Shown here: positions 8,900 through 20,041 of the stretch, one piece after another | Position numbering within the stretch: position 1 is the first letter of the stretch | Layout: the number at the start of each line of letters is the position of its first letter | Source: Erythrobacter sp. BLCC-B19 | Lineage (GTDB): Bacteria; Pseudomonadota; Alphaproteobacteria; Sphingomonadales; Sphingomonadaceae | Assembly: GCF_028621955.1 (NCBI RefSeq) | Contig: NZ_CP117516.1 | Location: 2,378,001 to 2,442,000 of the forward strand | Length of the DNA stretch: 64,000 nt | Reading direction: 5' to 3' | Notes under the pieces: generated by a model | What the model saw: only the letters and a program-made list of their open reading frames with translations | What the model was told of the DNA's origin: nothing | The model's database searches: none | Position numbers and translations under genes: made by a program

Positions 8900-9715
8900 A
8901 TGAAATCGATCCTGCTCCACATCGACCACGACACCGCAATGAAAGCGCGCCTGCAAGTCGCGCTCGATGTCGCCCGTGCCACCAACGGCCATGTTACCTG
9001 CCTCCAGGCCGTGAGCTACGAGGTCTTCGCGCCGGGCGATTTCTACGGCTCGGCGATTGCCGCAGCGATGCCGGTGATTAAGGAGAACGCTGAAAAGCTG
9101 CGCAGCCAGATCGAAGCGGAGCTGGAACACGAAGGCGTGCCGTGGGACTGGCGCTTTGTCTATGGCATCGCCCCGCACCGCCTGCTCGAAGCCTCGCCAC
9201 TGGCTGATCTCGTGATCCTTGGCCCTGCCGAGGTCGGGTATGACGGGCGCGGGCCTTCCGCGCTGGTGGGCGATGTGGTGCTCAAGGCGCACGCACCCGT
9301 GCTGGTGGTGCCGCAGGATGCGGTCGCGCTCGATCTCGGCGCGCCGATGCTGGTGGCGTGGAACGGTTCGGCGGAAAGCGCCCACGCCCTGCGCGCGGCG
9401 GTGCCGCTGCTCGCCTGTTCGTGCAAGGTGACGCTCGCCAGCATCACCGAGCCATCCGAAAAGTCGCGTTACGATTTCCCCTCGACCGACGGGGCGAAAT
9501 ACCTGTCGCGCCACGGGATCGACTGCGAAGTGGTCGAAATCCCGCGTGGGGAGGCGAACATTGCCGACACGCTGTTTGCAGCTGCGCAAATGCGTGAATG
9601 CGGGCTGCTGGTGATGGGAGCCTATGGCCATTCCCGCCTCGCCGAACTGGTGATGGGCGGGGTCACGCGCCGGATGCTGAGCGCGCCGAAGCTGCCGGTG
9701 CTGCTGGCGCATTAG
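8900..9715 (+). CDS. universal stress protein with two tandem UspA domains
   Basis: A 271-residue protein made of two Usp folds. The first begins MKSILLHIDHD and the second begins near residue 155 (PMLVAWNGSAESAHALRAA) and ends with the nucleotide-binding signature GLLVMGAYGHSRLAELVMGGVTR (G-x2-G-x9-G-S/T class). Tandem Usp proteins help cells survive starvation, oxygen limitation and oxidative stress, usually by binding ATP or a partner protein. An Fnr-type box ends 53 bases upstream, so expression is predicted to rise when oxygen falls. The ribosome site is GGGAG. The gene is convergent with tesB, with a short palindromic repeat between them. Confidence 0.92.
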   Translation: MKSILLHIDHDTAMKARLQVALDVARATNGHVTCLQAVSYEVFAPGDFYGSAIAAAMPVIKENAEKLRSQIEAELEHEGVPWDWRFVYGIAPHRLLEASPLADLVILGPAEVGYDGRGPSALVGDVVLKAHAPVLVVPQDAVALDLGAPMLVAWNGSAESAHALRAAVPLLACSCKVTLASITEPSEKSRYDFPSTDGAKYLSRHGIDCEVVEIPRGEANIADTLFAAAQMRECGLLVMGAYGHSRLAELVMGGVTRRMLSAPKLPVLLAH

Positions 9716-9754
9716 TTCGTCATTGGATTGGTTCGCTCTGCTCGCAATGACGAA
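9716..9754. repeat. short palindromic repeat, TCGTCATTG family (copy 1)
   Basis: TTCGTCATTG and CAATGACGAA form a perfect 10-bp inverted repeat around a 19-base loop. It starts at the base after the usp stop codon and lies before the tesB stop. The same arm sequence, with a longer body, is found at 47060-47165. Between convergent genes it may act as a two-way terminator. Confidence 0.7.
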
Positions 9755-9765
9755 GGGGAGGGGGC

Positions 9766-10689
9766 TTACCCCTTCACCTTCCGCCGCATCATGCCTTCCT
9801 GCGCGACGCTCGCCACGAGTTCGCCAGCAAGGTTAAAGATGCGCCCGCGGTTGAACCCGCGCCCACCGCCGCTCCAGGGGGCGTCAGTGGCATAGAGCAG
9901 CCATTCGTCGGCCCGAGCCTCACGGTGAAACCACAAGGCGTGGTCGAGGCTCGCGCCGACCAGTTCTCCCCGCATCCAGCTGAGGCCGTGGGGCAGCGCG
10001 CTGGTGCCGAGCAGGGTGTAGTCGCTGGCATAGGTGATGATTGCGCGGTGCAGTTCGGGCGTATCGTCAGTGCCGGTGATCGGCGCGCAGACCCGGAACC
10101 AGGTATGCGCCCGCGGCGCGCGCGGTTCCTTGTTCATCCAATGCAGCGCATCGACCGTGCGCATCTCGATCGGGCGCGGGCGCAGCATCATGCGGCGCTG
10201 CTGCTCGCTCATCCGATCGCCCAGCCGCTCGGCGATTGCGCGGCGCTGCTCCATGTCGGGGCGCAGATCTTCGGGGCCGGGAACATCGGGCATCGGCGAA
10301 TCGATGTGTTCGAGCCCCTCTTCGGGCAGCTGGAAGCTGGCGGTGAGGTTGAGGATCGGCACTGGTGTGCCGTCCTCGCCCTCCTGCGAGGCGACGACCC
10401 GGCGATTGGCGAAGCTGCGCCCGTCGAAGTCGCGCGCGATGCGGTATTCGATCCCCGCACCTTCGCGCCCGCCGCGCAGGAAATAGGCGTGGAGCGAGTG
10501 GGCGCACTTGCCGTCGGTGACGCTCGCCTGCGCCGCCTGCAGCGCCTGCGCCAGCACCTGACCGCCGAACACCCGCCCGATCCCGTCGGCTTGCGGCGGC
10601 CCGGCATAGACATCCGAGGCGCGCTTTTCGACGGTGAGCAGGCGGATCAGGCCTGCAACGAGCTGTTCCCGGGTCGGCGTATCAGTCAT
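9766..10689 (-). CDS. tesB: acyl-CoA thioesterase II
   Basis: A 307-residue double hot-dog protein that hydrolyses medium- and long-chain acyl-CoA to free fatty acid and CoA. Family lines are easy to see: the N-terminal YAGPPQADGIGRVFGGQVLAQA-like segment near residues 28-49, SLHAYFLRGG, a central VDALHWMNKEPR linker and the second-domain stretches YASDYTLLGTSALPHG and SLDHALWFH, which carry catalytic residues in the E. coli enzyme. Its start lies 22 bases beyond the stop of the JmjC/cupin gene, so the three leftward genes 12753-9766 probably form one transcript. Confidence 0.93.
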   Translation of the reverse strand: MTDTPTREQLVAGLIRLLTVEKRASDVYAGPPQADGIGRVFGGQVLAQALQAAQASVTDGKCAHSLHAYFLRGGREGAGIEYRIARDFDGRSFANRRVVASQEGEDGTPVPILNLTASFQLPEEGLEHIDSPMPDVPGPEDLRPDMEQRRAIAERLGDRMSEQQRRMMLRPRPIEMRTVDALHWMNKEPRAPRAHTWFRVCAPITGTDDTPELHRAIITYASDYTLLGTSALPHGLSWMRGELVGASLDHALWFHREARADEWLLYATDAPWSGGGRGFNRGRIFNLAGELVASVAQEGMMRRKVKG

Positions 10690-10711
10690 GGCGCCATGCC
10701 ATGCGGCGCAG

Positions 10712-11590
10712 TCAGTTTCCGGTCAAACCCAAACGACGCATCACGCGAAATGCATAGGCCTTGGCGTAGTTCTGCTGCGGCCAGCGACCCGGCGCTGCGG
10801 GACGCAAGCCCTTCTCGCGCAGGATCGCGTTGAAGATGCGCGCATCGCTTTCGCGGTAGCTCCACTCGCTGCGCCAGGTGATCGACAGCGATACCGACGG
10901 CGCGGGGCCGTTCCTGACAAAGTGCGGCGCCATCACCGGCACGAACAGCGCCTCGCCGGGCGCGAGGGGGAATTCGGTGCCGTGTTGCAGGAAGCTGTCG
11001 TCCCACTTCAACTCGCGCGGGCCGCCCGAATGGTAGGTCTCGTGGGCCTCGTCCGGCACGAAACGCGTGTCGCCTGCGGGGAACTGGGTCATCACCTTGC
11101 TGCCCCGGATCTGGAGCAGGATGTTGTGCTCCGGATCGAAGTGATAGGGCGTGACCGAATTGGGGCTGGAGACGAAGATGAACCCCTGCGGCGTCAGCAT
11201 CGCGCCGGTTGCAGCCTCGATCTCGGGGCGGATTTCCTCGAGCAGGCCGAGCAGCAGATCGTGATAGACGGGCACCTGCTCGATGTTCTTGAGCACCGCC
11301 CAGCTTTCCGCCTCGGCGACCTTGCGGATGGTCTCGGCAATGGTCATCCCGTTGGAGCCGGGCTTGCCGTCAACCCCGATCGGCAGATCGCCGCGGTTGT
11401 ATTCGACGCTGCTGAGCGGCAGCTGTTCAGCCAGCTGCGCTAGTGCCTCGATCTCCAGCAGCGGATGGCTCGTAAGGGCGTGCGTCAGGATGTGCGGCCG
11501 TTCGGGATAATGCGCGGCAAAGCGGCGGCGCGCAGGCCGGTCAAACACCGTCGCGGGCAGAGCGTCAGCAAAGTGGGCAGGAGCGTTCAT
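10712..11590 (-). CDS. cupin-like / JmjC-domain protein (putative Fe(II)/2-oxoglutarate dioxygenase)
   Basis: A 292-residue protein of the cupin_8/JmjC type. The iron-binding facial triad is visible as H150-x-D152 (YHFDPEHN) and H223 (APHFVRNG), the order used by Fe(II)/2-oxoglutarate hydroxylases. Many bacterial relatives have no assigned substrate; some hydroxylate proteins or small molecules. The ATG at 11590 overlaps the upstream stop as TGATG, which indicates translational coupling to the acetyltransferase-like gene. A longer reading from 11701 runs inside that gene and is rejected. A joint role in modifying a lipid or peptide product is only an inference from the coupling. Confidence 0.8.
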   Translation of the reverse strand: MNAPAHFADALPATVFDRPARRRFAAHYPERPHILTHALTSHPLLEIEALAQLAEQLPLSSVEYNRGDLPIGVDGKPGSNGMTIAETIRKVAEAESWAVLKNIEQVPVYHDLLLGLLEEIRPEIEAATGAMLTPQGFIFVSSPNSVTPYHFDPEHNILLQIRGSKVMTQFPAGDTRFVPDEAHETYHSGGPRELKWDDSFLQHGTEFPLAPGEALFVPVMAPHFVRNGPAPSVSLSITWRSEWSYRESDARIFNAILREKGLRPAAPGRWPQQNYAKAYAFRVMRRLGLTGN

Positions 11591-12753
11591 CAGCGTGTCC
11601 TCGATCGGGTTTCCCAGGCCATCAGCAGGCGGAAGGCAGCGCGCCGCAGCGGGCCGCCGATGGCGATATTGCGGCTCACCACGCGGCGACGGTCGCGCCA
11701 CAGGCGTTCGATCATCGGGTGGCCTTCGACCGCGCAGCTATCGGCCCATTGCACGTCCGCCCGTTCCAGCAGCGCAAGGTTTTCCAGCTGGAGCAGCATC
11801 CCCGGAGAGAAGCGCGCAAAGGCTTCGTCGAAGGCGGTCTTGAAGCTGTAGGCGCCCGGCGGGGTGATGAAATTGACCAGCATCGCGACGGCGCGCCCGT
11901 CGATCCTGAGCGCCAGCCGTTCGAGCCGCCCGGCCGCCGCCGCGCCTGCCAGCGACTGTTCGAACAGCGCGCGGGTGTCGGGCGCATTGGCGAGCGCCGA
12001 GCCCGCCTCGCCCTTCCAGCCCGCCGCCTCCAGCGCGAGGAATTCCGCCGTCCAATCGGCAAGCCCCGCATCCCCCTCGACCCGCTCGAAGGCGAGCACG
12101 CCTTCTTCGGCAAGGCGATTGTGCTGGCGGCGCAGTTCCTTGCGCTTCTTGGCGGACATCGCCGCTTCGAGATAGGTCGCTGCGTCGCAATCGCCGGTGA
12201 GCAGTGCGCGGGCTTCCTCGGCGACGGTGTAGTGGACGCGGGGGCTGCGCGCGAGCGCGCGGTCAAGCGCTGCGCCGACCGGGCCTTCGACCGACATCAG
12301 CGGCAGGTGCAGGAACAGCGCGCGCCGGGCGCGGCGGTCGAAGTGGGCGAGGATGTCGGTCCAGAAGGCGTCCTCAAGGCCCACGGCGACCAGCGGCGTG
12401 CCGCAAAAGGCGTTGGCGTGCAGCCAGCCCGTCGCATGGGTCACGACATGGCCGTAATATTTGGCGCTGCGCACCACCGGCAGCAGGCCAGCCAGCCGCC
12501 CCTCGTGGAACCATGCCTTGGTCACCACGCGGTCGGCCGCGCCCCATTGTGCCAGCGAGGGCAGCAGGAACCACGGCTCGAAGAAGGGATTGGGCTCTGA
12601 CGCGCGGGCCACCAGCCGTTCCCACTGGGCGAGGAAGGCGGGTTCGGCCAGTTCTTCAGCCGTCAGCAGGCGCAACTCACCATGCGGCAATGCGGTCGGC
12701 GCAGTGCCTGCGCTGCCGCTGGTGCGAAAACTGTCCGCACGTGCCATGTCCAT
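11590..12753 (-). CDS. GNAT-superfamily acetyltransferase, CelD/BioF2-like
   Basis: A 387-residue protein with the two-lobed acetyltransferase fold often called CelD/BcsL or BioF2-like (Acetyltransf_6). The segment EAAMSAKKRKELRRQHNRL near residue 190 and the later GRAVAMLVNFITPPGAYSFKTAFDEAFARFSPGMLLQ are characteristic. Members are linked to exopolysaccharide synthesis or aminoacyl transfer, mostly without biochemical proof. It is the first gene of a leftward group with the JmjC-type protein (TGATG overlap) and tesB. Two ATG codons (12753, 12747) are possible starts. Confidence 0.78.
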   Translation of the reverse strand: MDMARADSFRTSGSAGTAPTALPHGELRLLTAEELAEPAFLAQWERLVARASEPNPFFEPWFLLPSLAQWGAADRVVTKAWFHEGRLAGLLPVVRSAKYYGHVVTHATGWLHANAFCGTPLVAVGLEDAFWTDILAHFDRRARRALFLHLPLMSVEGPVGAALDRALARSPRVHYTVAEEARALLTGDCDAATYLEAAMSAKKRKELRRQHNRLAEEGVLAFERVEGDAGLADWTAEFLALEAAGWKGEAGSALANAPDTRALFEQSLAGAAAAGRLERLALRIDGRAVAMLVNFITPPGAYSFKTAFDEAFARFSPGMLLQLENLALLERADVQWADSCAVEGHPMIERLWRDRRRVVSRNIAIGGPLRRAAFRLLMAWETRSRTR

Positions 12754-12874
12754 CTTCGTTAACCCTGCCTTGCCGCGCGGATCCGTGCGCTTGGGCAGCG
12801 ATATGACACAGGGCGATTAAGAAAGCCTCAGCGTGGGCGGCGGCTGTCCGAGAGGGGGACAGGGGCTCGTGCAA

Positions 12875-12907
12875 AGATAAACCCCGCCGGAATTGCTGCC
12901 GGCGGGG
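12875..12907 (-). terminator. Rho-independent terminator of hppA
   Basis: CCCCGCCGG (12882-12890) and CCGGCGGGG (12899-12907) form a perfect 9-bp stem with an 8-base loop. On the minus strand it is followed by the T-rich TTTATCTTT. It lies just beyond the hppA stop codon. Confidence 0.85.
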
Positions 12908-12933
12908 TCAGGATTTTCACCGGATCGGACGGG

Positions 12934-15099
<2,166 letters not shown>

Positions 15100-15287
15100 G
15101 AGCAATCCCCTCTCGTTTTATGTTGCTTCCCCTTGCGGGGCGCACGCGCCTCTTTTGTGATCCCTCGGGCGCGAGGCGCATAGTCATAGGGGCTTGCAAG
15201 GGGCTGGCAAGCCTCCCGGAGAGTGCCAAAGCGCGTTTTGCGCCGCTTTCAGCAGTATTGAGAGGGATAGCGCGCGCTGTAGCCGCG

Positions 15288-16145
15288 TCAGCCGTGGCGG
15301 TAGCCGAGGTGTGCCGGATCGCTGAACACGGTCTCGCCGAGAGCCAGGGGGGCAGGGCCGCGCAAGGCTACGATGCCGATGCGGTGTGCAGGGACAGGCA
15401 GGTTGGCCGTTGGCGGGGCGGTGAACAGCAGCTCGTAATCATCACCCCAGCGGATGCTCTTTTCGAATTGCGCGGGATCGCCGACGGGGATCGCCGCCGG
15501 GTCGAGCGCGAAGGTCACCCCGCTTGCCTCGGCCATGCGGAAGGCATCGAGCAGAAGGCCGTCCGAGACGTCCATCATCGCGCTGACCTGGGGGGCGAGC
15601 GCAAGGCCCTCGACGAGGCGCGGCACGGGGCGATTGAAGGCCGAAAGGTGTTCGGGATCGCCCGCAAAGCCGAGCATCGCGCGACCGACCGGGCCGGTGA
15701 TCCACACCTCGTCGCCCACCTGTGCGCCGCTCCTTGCCGGAACCGGGGTGAACGTCGCCCGCCCAATGGCCGTCAGGCCGAGGGTGCGCGCTCCAGCGGC
15801 ACCGATGGTGTCACCCCCGAGGAGCGGCGTGTCGAAAGTCTCGAGCGCCGCGCGCAGGCCTTCGAGAAACCGCGCATCATCGCGCCCCAGTGTGTGACCC
15901 AGCAGCACGCCGACCGGCGCCGCGCCCTTCGCGGCAAGGTCTGAAAGGTTGGTCACCACCAGCTTCCATGCCACATCCGCCATGTCGGCATCGGGGCGGA
16001 AATGGGTGCCCTCGGCCATCATGTCGTGAGTGATGACGAGGGTTTCGCTGCCGACTGTCAGAACGGCGCAATCATCCATCAACCCGCGCCCGCCCGGGTG
16101 GAGCGGCAGGGCGCGCAGGGCGGCGATGAAATCGGTCTCAGTCAT
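15288..16145 (-). CDS. thiL: thiamine-monophosphate kinase
   Basis: ThiL phosphorylates thiamine monophosphate to the active cofactor thiamine diphosphate. The 285-residue protein has the AIRS/PurM-type fold with MDDCAVL near residue 23, THDMMAEGTHF, GHTLGRDDARF-like and GGDTIGA metal- and ATP-binding lines, and MDVSDGLLLD plus WGDDYELLF in the C-terminal half. It is slightly shorter than many homologues. Its ATG overlaps the end of the preceding small gene by 8 bases, so it is the last gene of the hisG-hisD-nusB-thiL operon. The 182 bases after it contain only the hppA upstream region. Confidence 0.93.
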   Translation of the reverse strand: MTETDFIAALRALPLHPGGRGLMDDCAVLTVGSETLVITHDMMAEGTHFRPDADMADVAWKLVVTNLSDLAAKGAAPVGVLLGHTLGRDDARFLEGLRAALETFDTPLLGGDTIGAAGARTLGLTAIGRATFTPVPARSGAQVGDEVWITGPVGRAMLGFAGDPEHLSAFNRPVPRLVEGLALAPQVSAMMDVSDGLLLDAFRMAEASGVTFALDPAAIPVGDPAQFEKSIRWGDDYELLFTAPPTANLPVPAHRIGIVALRGPAPLALGETVFSDPAHLGYRHG

Positions 16146-16452
16146 TGCCTCGTCCGCACAACCAGATCTCTGCTCCTGCCGGTATGTCCGCCAGCGTCAC
16201 CTGCGGTCCCAAAAGGATTGGAGTTCCTATTTGTGTGCGCTTGGCGACAGATGCCATAGAGACGGGACGGCCAATCATTTCCAAGCCGCGAACTGAAGTC
16301 AGGACATCTCGCCTTCCTTCAACCTTGATCGCCAAGGGATCACCGATCTGGATGCGCAACGCGCCATCGTGTGGAATGCCCGGAACGACAACAATTCCAC
16401 GTCCGGTGATCTCGAATGCGTCCTCAACAGCCGAGATAAAGGTTGAAGGCAC
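16138..16452 (-). CDS. small protein resembling EF-Tu domain 2 (unknown function)
   Basis: A 104-residue protein. Residues about 7-65 (VEDAFEITGRGIVVVPG..., IQIGDPLAIKVEG, VRGLEMIG) follow the pattern of domain 2 of translation factor EF-Tu (FSIxGRGTVVTGR..GxIKVGDEVEI..VTGIEMF), a six-stranded beta barrel, but no GTPase domain is present. The GTG start follows the nusB stop directly (TAAGTG) and its end overlaps thiL by 8 bases, so it is translationally coupled on both sides. Its base composition looks less GC-rich than its neighbours, which may mean it was acquired later. No function is assigned; the EF-Tu link is inference from pattern. Confidence 0.75.
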   Translation of the reverse strand: MPSTFISAVEDAFEITGRGIVVVPGIPHDGALRIQIGDPLAIKVEGRRDVLTSVRGLEMIGRPVSMASVAKRTQIGTPILLGPQVTLADIPAGAEIWLCGRGND

Positions 16453-16920
16453 TTAGCCCCGCGCGTCCTTGGCCACCGCATCGAGGATGCCGTTGACGAA
16501 CTTGGCCTGCCCATCATCGAAGAACGCCTTGGCGACCTCGACATATTCGTTGATCGTCACGGCCGAAGGCACATCGGCGCGGGCGAGCAGCTCGTAAGCG
16601 CCCGCGCGCAGGATTTGCAGCATGGTCTTGTCGAGCCGCGCGAGGCTCCACCCGCTTGCCAGCTTGCTTGCCACCAGCGCGTCGATCTCGTCGCGGCGGG
16701 CATCGACCCCGCGCACCACATCGTCGAAAAACGGCACTTCGGCATCGGCATATTCGGCGGCGTCGAAAGCGTCCTCGTCGATGGTGCGGCCGAGGCGATG
16801 CTGGTGGAATTCATCGAGCAGGCGGGGCAGCGACGTGCCCTCCATGTGCTGCTGATAAAGCGCCTGAACAGCGGCAAGACGCGCAGCCGAACGGGCTTGC
16901 GAGCGGGCGGGGTGGTTCAT
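16453..16920 (-). CDS. nusB: transcription antitermination factor NusB
   Basis: A 155-residue all-helical protein that, with NusE/S10, binds boxA RNA to prevent early termination of rRNA transcription. The family lines ARLAAVQALYQQHMEG near the N-terminus, RAGAYELLARADVPSAVTINEYVEVAKAF and FVNGILDAVAKD at the C-terminus are clear. Its start overlaps the hisD stop as ATGA, and the small EF-Tu-domain-like gene follows with no gap. The placement of nusB before thiL is common; hisG and hisD upstream are seen in sphingomonads. Confidence 0.96.
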   Translation of the reverse strand: MNHPARSQARSAARLAAVQALYQQHMEGTSLPRLLDEFHQHRLGRTIDEDAFDAAEYADAEVPFFDDVVRGVDARRDEIDALVASKLASGWSLARLDKTMLQILRAGAYELLARADVPSAVTINEYVEVAKAFFDDGQAKFVNGILDAVAKDARG

Positions 16921-18215
16921 TTGATTCTCAATTCGACAGATTTGGCGTGAGCCGGCAGCCCCTCGGCATGGGCGAGGGTGGCAGCGGCAGGGCCGATGGC
17001 GGCGAAGGAGGTCGCATCAAGCCCGAGAAAACTGGTGCGCTTCATGAAATCGAGCACCGACAACCCGCTCGAAAAGCGCGCGCGGCGACCGGTGGGCAGA
17101 ACGTGGTTCGGCCCGGCGACATAATCGCCCACGGCTTCGGGGGTCATGCGACCAAGGAAGATGCTGCCCGCGTGGCGGATCGCTGCAAGGTAGGGTTCCG
17201 GATCATCGACCGCGATCTCGACGTGCTCGGCGGCGAGGCGGTTGGCGAGCGCGGGCGCTTCGGCCAGCAGATCGTTGACCACGATCATCACCCCGTGCGC
17301 GTCCCACGATGCCCGCGCGGTCTTGGCGGTCGCAAGCTGCATGATCTGGAGGTCGATGCAGTCCTCCACCTGCCGCGCGAAACCGGCATCGTCGGTGATG
17401 AGGATCGATTGCGAGGTCGGATCATGCTCGGCTTGGCTAAGCAGGTCTGCCGCGATCCAGTCGGGATCGTTCTTGCCATCGGCGATCACGAGGATTTCCG
17501 AAGGCCCGGCGACCATGTCGATACCCACCACGCCGTAAAGCTGGCGCTTGGCCTCGGCCACCCAGGCGTTGCCGGGGCCGGTGATGACGTCCACGGGCTT
17601 GATCCGCTGGGTGCCATAGGCGAGCGCGCCGACCGCCTGCGCGCCGCCGACGCGCCAGATCTCGTCCACGCCTGCGATGTGCGCGGCGGCGAGAACCAGC
17701 GGGTTCGACTGGCCCTTGGGTGTCGGGGTGACGACCACCAGCCGCTCGACCCCGGCCACACGCGCCGGAATGGCGTTCATCAAGAGCGAGGAGGGATAGG
17801 CCGCGCGCCCGCCGGGGACATAGAGCCCCGCCGCGTCCACCGCCCGCCAGATCGCGCCCAGGCGCACGCCCGCGCTGTCGGTGTAGTCGCGGTTCGCCGG
17901 AAGCTGCGCCTCGTGATAGGCGCGGATGCGCGCGGCGGCGAGTTCCAGCGCGTCGCGCAGATCGGGGGCGAGGTCGTTATAGGCCTGCTCGCATCGTTCG
18001 CGGGTGATCACCCAGTCGGCATCGTCGACCAGCGTATAGCCATCGAAGCGCTGGGTGTATTCGACCAGCGCCGCATCGCCGCGCCCTTTGACGGCCTGAA
18101 GGATGCTCGCAACCTGACCCGCCACATCGGTATCGGATTCACGCCGCGCATCGACGATCCGGGCGAACTTGGCCTCGAAATCGGGTTGCAGGGTGGAGAG
18201 CATTGATACGGTCAT
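16917..18215 (-). CDS. hisD: histidinol dehydrogenase
   Basis: HisD carries out the last two steps of histidine synthesis, oxidising histidinol to histidine with two NAD. The 432-residue protein has the family lines [51 protein letters not shown] and the zinc-site region [13 protein letters not shown] (residues equivalent to Gln and His ligands). The ATG at 18215 overlaps the hisG stop as ATGA and its own stop overlaps the nusB start, so the genes are tightly coupled. Confidence 0.97.
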   Translation of the reverse strand: MTVSMLSTLQPDFEAKFARIVDARRESDTDVAGQVASILQAVKGRGDAALVEYTQRFDGYTLVDDADWVITRERCEQAYNDLAPDLRDALELAAARIRAYHEAQLPANRDYTDSAGVRLGAIWRAVDAAGLYVPGGRAAYPSSLLMNAIPARVAGVERLVVVTPTPKGQSNPLVLAAAHIAGVDEIWRVGGAQAVGALAYGTQRIKPVDVITGPGNAWVAEAKRQLYGVVGIDMVAGPSEILVIADGKNDPDWIAADLLSQAEHDPTSQSILITDDAGFARQVEDCIDLQIMQLATAKTARASWDAHGVMIVVNDLLAEAPALANRLAAEHVEIAVDDPEPYLAAIRHAGSIFLGRMTPEAVGDYVAGPNHVLPTGRRARFSSGLSVLDFMKRTSFLGLDATSFAAIGPAAATLAHAEGLPAHAKSVELRIK

Positions 18216-18907
18216 GCGGCAGCAACTGCGCTGTTGCACCGCACCTCGGCCTCGCGGCGGAAGGCATCGACCAGCGCTGCGACCCGGGGGTCGGTCTTCA
18301 GAGCGGTGCGGTTGACGATCAGACGCGCGGAAATCTCAAGGATCACCGCGCTTTCGACGAGGCCGTTCTCGCGCAGCGTGGTGCCGGTCGAGACGAGATC
18401 GACGATCTGGCGCGCAAGGCCGAGTGACGGCGCCAATTCCATCGCCCCGTTCAGCTTGACGCATTCGGCCTGCACGCCGGCCGCCTCGAAATGGCGGCGG
18501 GTAAGGTTGGGGTATTTGGTCGCGACCCGCAGGTGGCTGACACTGCCCGCCGCGTGAGCGTCATTCGCCATGCGCGCGACCGACAGGCGGCACAGCCCGA
18601 TCCCGAGATCGACCGGGGCGTAGAGATCGGCGTAGTCGAATTCCTCGATCACGTCCGAACCGACGATCCCCACCTGCGCGGCCCCATGCGCGACAAAGGT
18701 CGCGACATCGAAGGCCCGCACGCGGATCATCCGCATATCGGGGCGGGTGCAGGCAAAGGCGAGCGCACGGCTCTTGGGATTGTGGAAGTCCGCGTCAGGC
18801 TCGACCCCGGCGCGCGCCATCACCGGCAGCGCTTCATCGAGGATGCGCCCCTTGGGGACAGCGAAGGTGAGCTGTCCGATATTGTCGGGAAGGCCAATGC
18901 TGGTCAT
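18212..18907 (-). CDS. hisG: ATP phosphoribosyltransferase, short form
   Basis: HisG starts histidine synthesis by joining ATP and PRPP. The protein has 231 residues, with [18 protein letters not shown] at the N-terminus, the [11 protein letters not shown] line and the PRPP-binding segment [15 protein letters not shown]. The regulatory C-terminal domain of the long form is absent, so this is the short form, which needs HisZ for activity and feedback control; hisZ is not in the window. The ATG at 18907 is chosen because upstream in-frame codons do not look like the family. It is the first gene of the leftward his-nus-thi operon and is divergent from the DUF2332 gene, 45 bases away. Confidence 0.94.
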   Translation of the reverse strand: MTSIGLPDNIGQLTFAVPKGRILDEALPVMARAGVEPDADFHNPKSRALAFACTRPDMRMIRVRAFDVATFVAHGAAQVGIVGSDVIEEFDYADLYAPVDLGIGLCRLSVARMANDAHAAGSVSHLRVATKYPNLTRRHFEAAGVQAECVKLNGAMELAPSLGLARQIVDLVSTGTTLRENGLVESAVILEISARLIVNRTALKTDPRVAALVDAFRREAEVRCNSAVAAA

Positions 18908-18952
18908 GATCGGGGGCGCACTTAAGGGCGGACGGGCAAAAGGGCAATGGTG

Positions 18953-20041
18953 ATGGCAGCAAGCGGCGCGGGAATCATGGGCCTTGAAGACTTTACCGCC
19001 GCGCTCGATTGGCAGGCCCGCCATGCCGAGGAGAACGGCGCACCAGCCACGGCGCGGGTGATCCGGGCGCTGGCAGGCGTGCGGGCGAGCGATACGGCCA
19101 CCGGGCGCCGGATCGCGAACTGGCCGGGCCTGACGCTCAAGGACGCGATGCCGCTGCGGATCGCGGGCGGGTTTCATCACCTTGTGCTGACTGGGGCGGA
19201 CGAGCGACTGGGCGCGGTCTATCGCGGCGAGGTGACCGATCAGGCGGCGGTCGATGCCTTGGTGCTTCATCTCGCGCACCGCTTCGATGCGCGGCTGCTG
19301 CCGTGGCTCGATGGCCCGCCGCAAACCAACGAGGCGGGCCGTTCTGCCAGCATCATGGCGGGGCTGGTGTGGCTCGCGCAGCGGGTGCGCCTCCCCCGGT
19401 TCAGCCTGTTCGAGCTGGGGGCAAGCGCCGGGGTCAACACCATGTTGGACCGCTATTTCTTCCGGCTCGGCACGACCGAAGTCGGCCCAGCGGCCTCGCC
19501 CATGCAGATCGTGCCCGACTGGCGGGGTGCCTCACCCCCACCGCCGCCCGAGGGTTTCGCCATTACCGAGGTCAAGGGCTGCGACATCGCCCCGATCAAC
19601 CTCGCCGATCCCGAGGCGGCGCTGCGCCTCAAGGCCTATGTCTGGCCCGATGCCGCCGAGCGCATGGCGCGGATCGACGCGGCGATTGCCTTGGCGGGCC
19701 AGCAGCCGCCCGATCTGGTCGCGGCTGACGCAGGCGATTTCGCCGCTGCCATGCTCGCCCGCCCGGCGGAGGCAAGCACGGCGCGGGTGATGTTCCATTC
19801 GATCATGTGGCAATACCTGCCCGCCGCCACGCAAGCCCGCATCACCGCCGCCTTCGAAGACGCCGGTGCGGCGGCAAGCCCTGACACCCCGCTCGGCTGG
19901 ATCGCGCTCGAGACCGACCCCGCCACCTTCCGTCACGAGTTGCGCGTGCGCCTGTGGGACGGTGCAGGGCATCAGGGCGAGGAGCACCTGCTGTCCCACG
20001 CCCACCCCCACGGCGCATGGGTCGAGTGGCTGGCGGGTTAG
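18953..20041 (+). CDS. DUF2332 domain-containing protein
   Basis: A 362-residue protein of a family without assigned function (COG4427). The conserved middle segment [16 protein letters not shown] and the later [15 protein letters not shown] resemble a methyltransferase-like Rossmann core, and C-terminal [10 protein letters not shown]...VRLWDG is typical. The ATG at 18953 has AAAGGG 8 bases upstream; the ATG at 18947 sits too close to it. The gene is convergent with the alpha/beta hydrolase, and the stop codons overlap by 4 bases. Confidence 0.82.
   Translation: MAASGAGIMGLEDFTAALDWQARHAEENGAPATARVIRALAGVRASDTATGRRIANWPGLTLKDAMPLRIAGGFHHLVLTGADERLGAVYRGEVTDQAAVDALVLHLAHRFDARLLPWLDGPPQTNEAGRSASIMAGLVWLAQRVRLPRFSLFELGASAGVNTMLDRYFFRLGTTEVGPAASPMQIVPDWRGASPPPPPEGFAITEVKGCDIAPINLADPEAALRLKAYVWPDAAERMARIDAAIALAGQQPPDLVAADAGDFAAAMLARPAEASTARVMFHSIMWQYLPAATQARITAAFEDAGAAASPDTPLGWIALETDPATFRHELRVRLWDGAGHQGEEHLLSHAHPHGAWVEWLAG

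Noticed and set aside
15229..15251. AAAGCG/CGCTTT stem after thiL as a terminator
   Set aside because: Only six clear pairs and no T-run; too weak to annotate.
16656..18206. 516-codon plus-strand open frame opposite hisD and nusB
   Set aside because: Shadow of hisD; the real genes show full family motifs and coupled starts on the minus strand.
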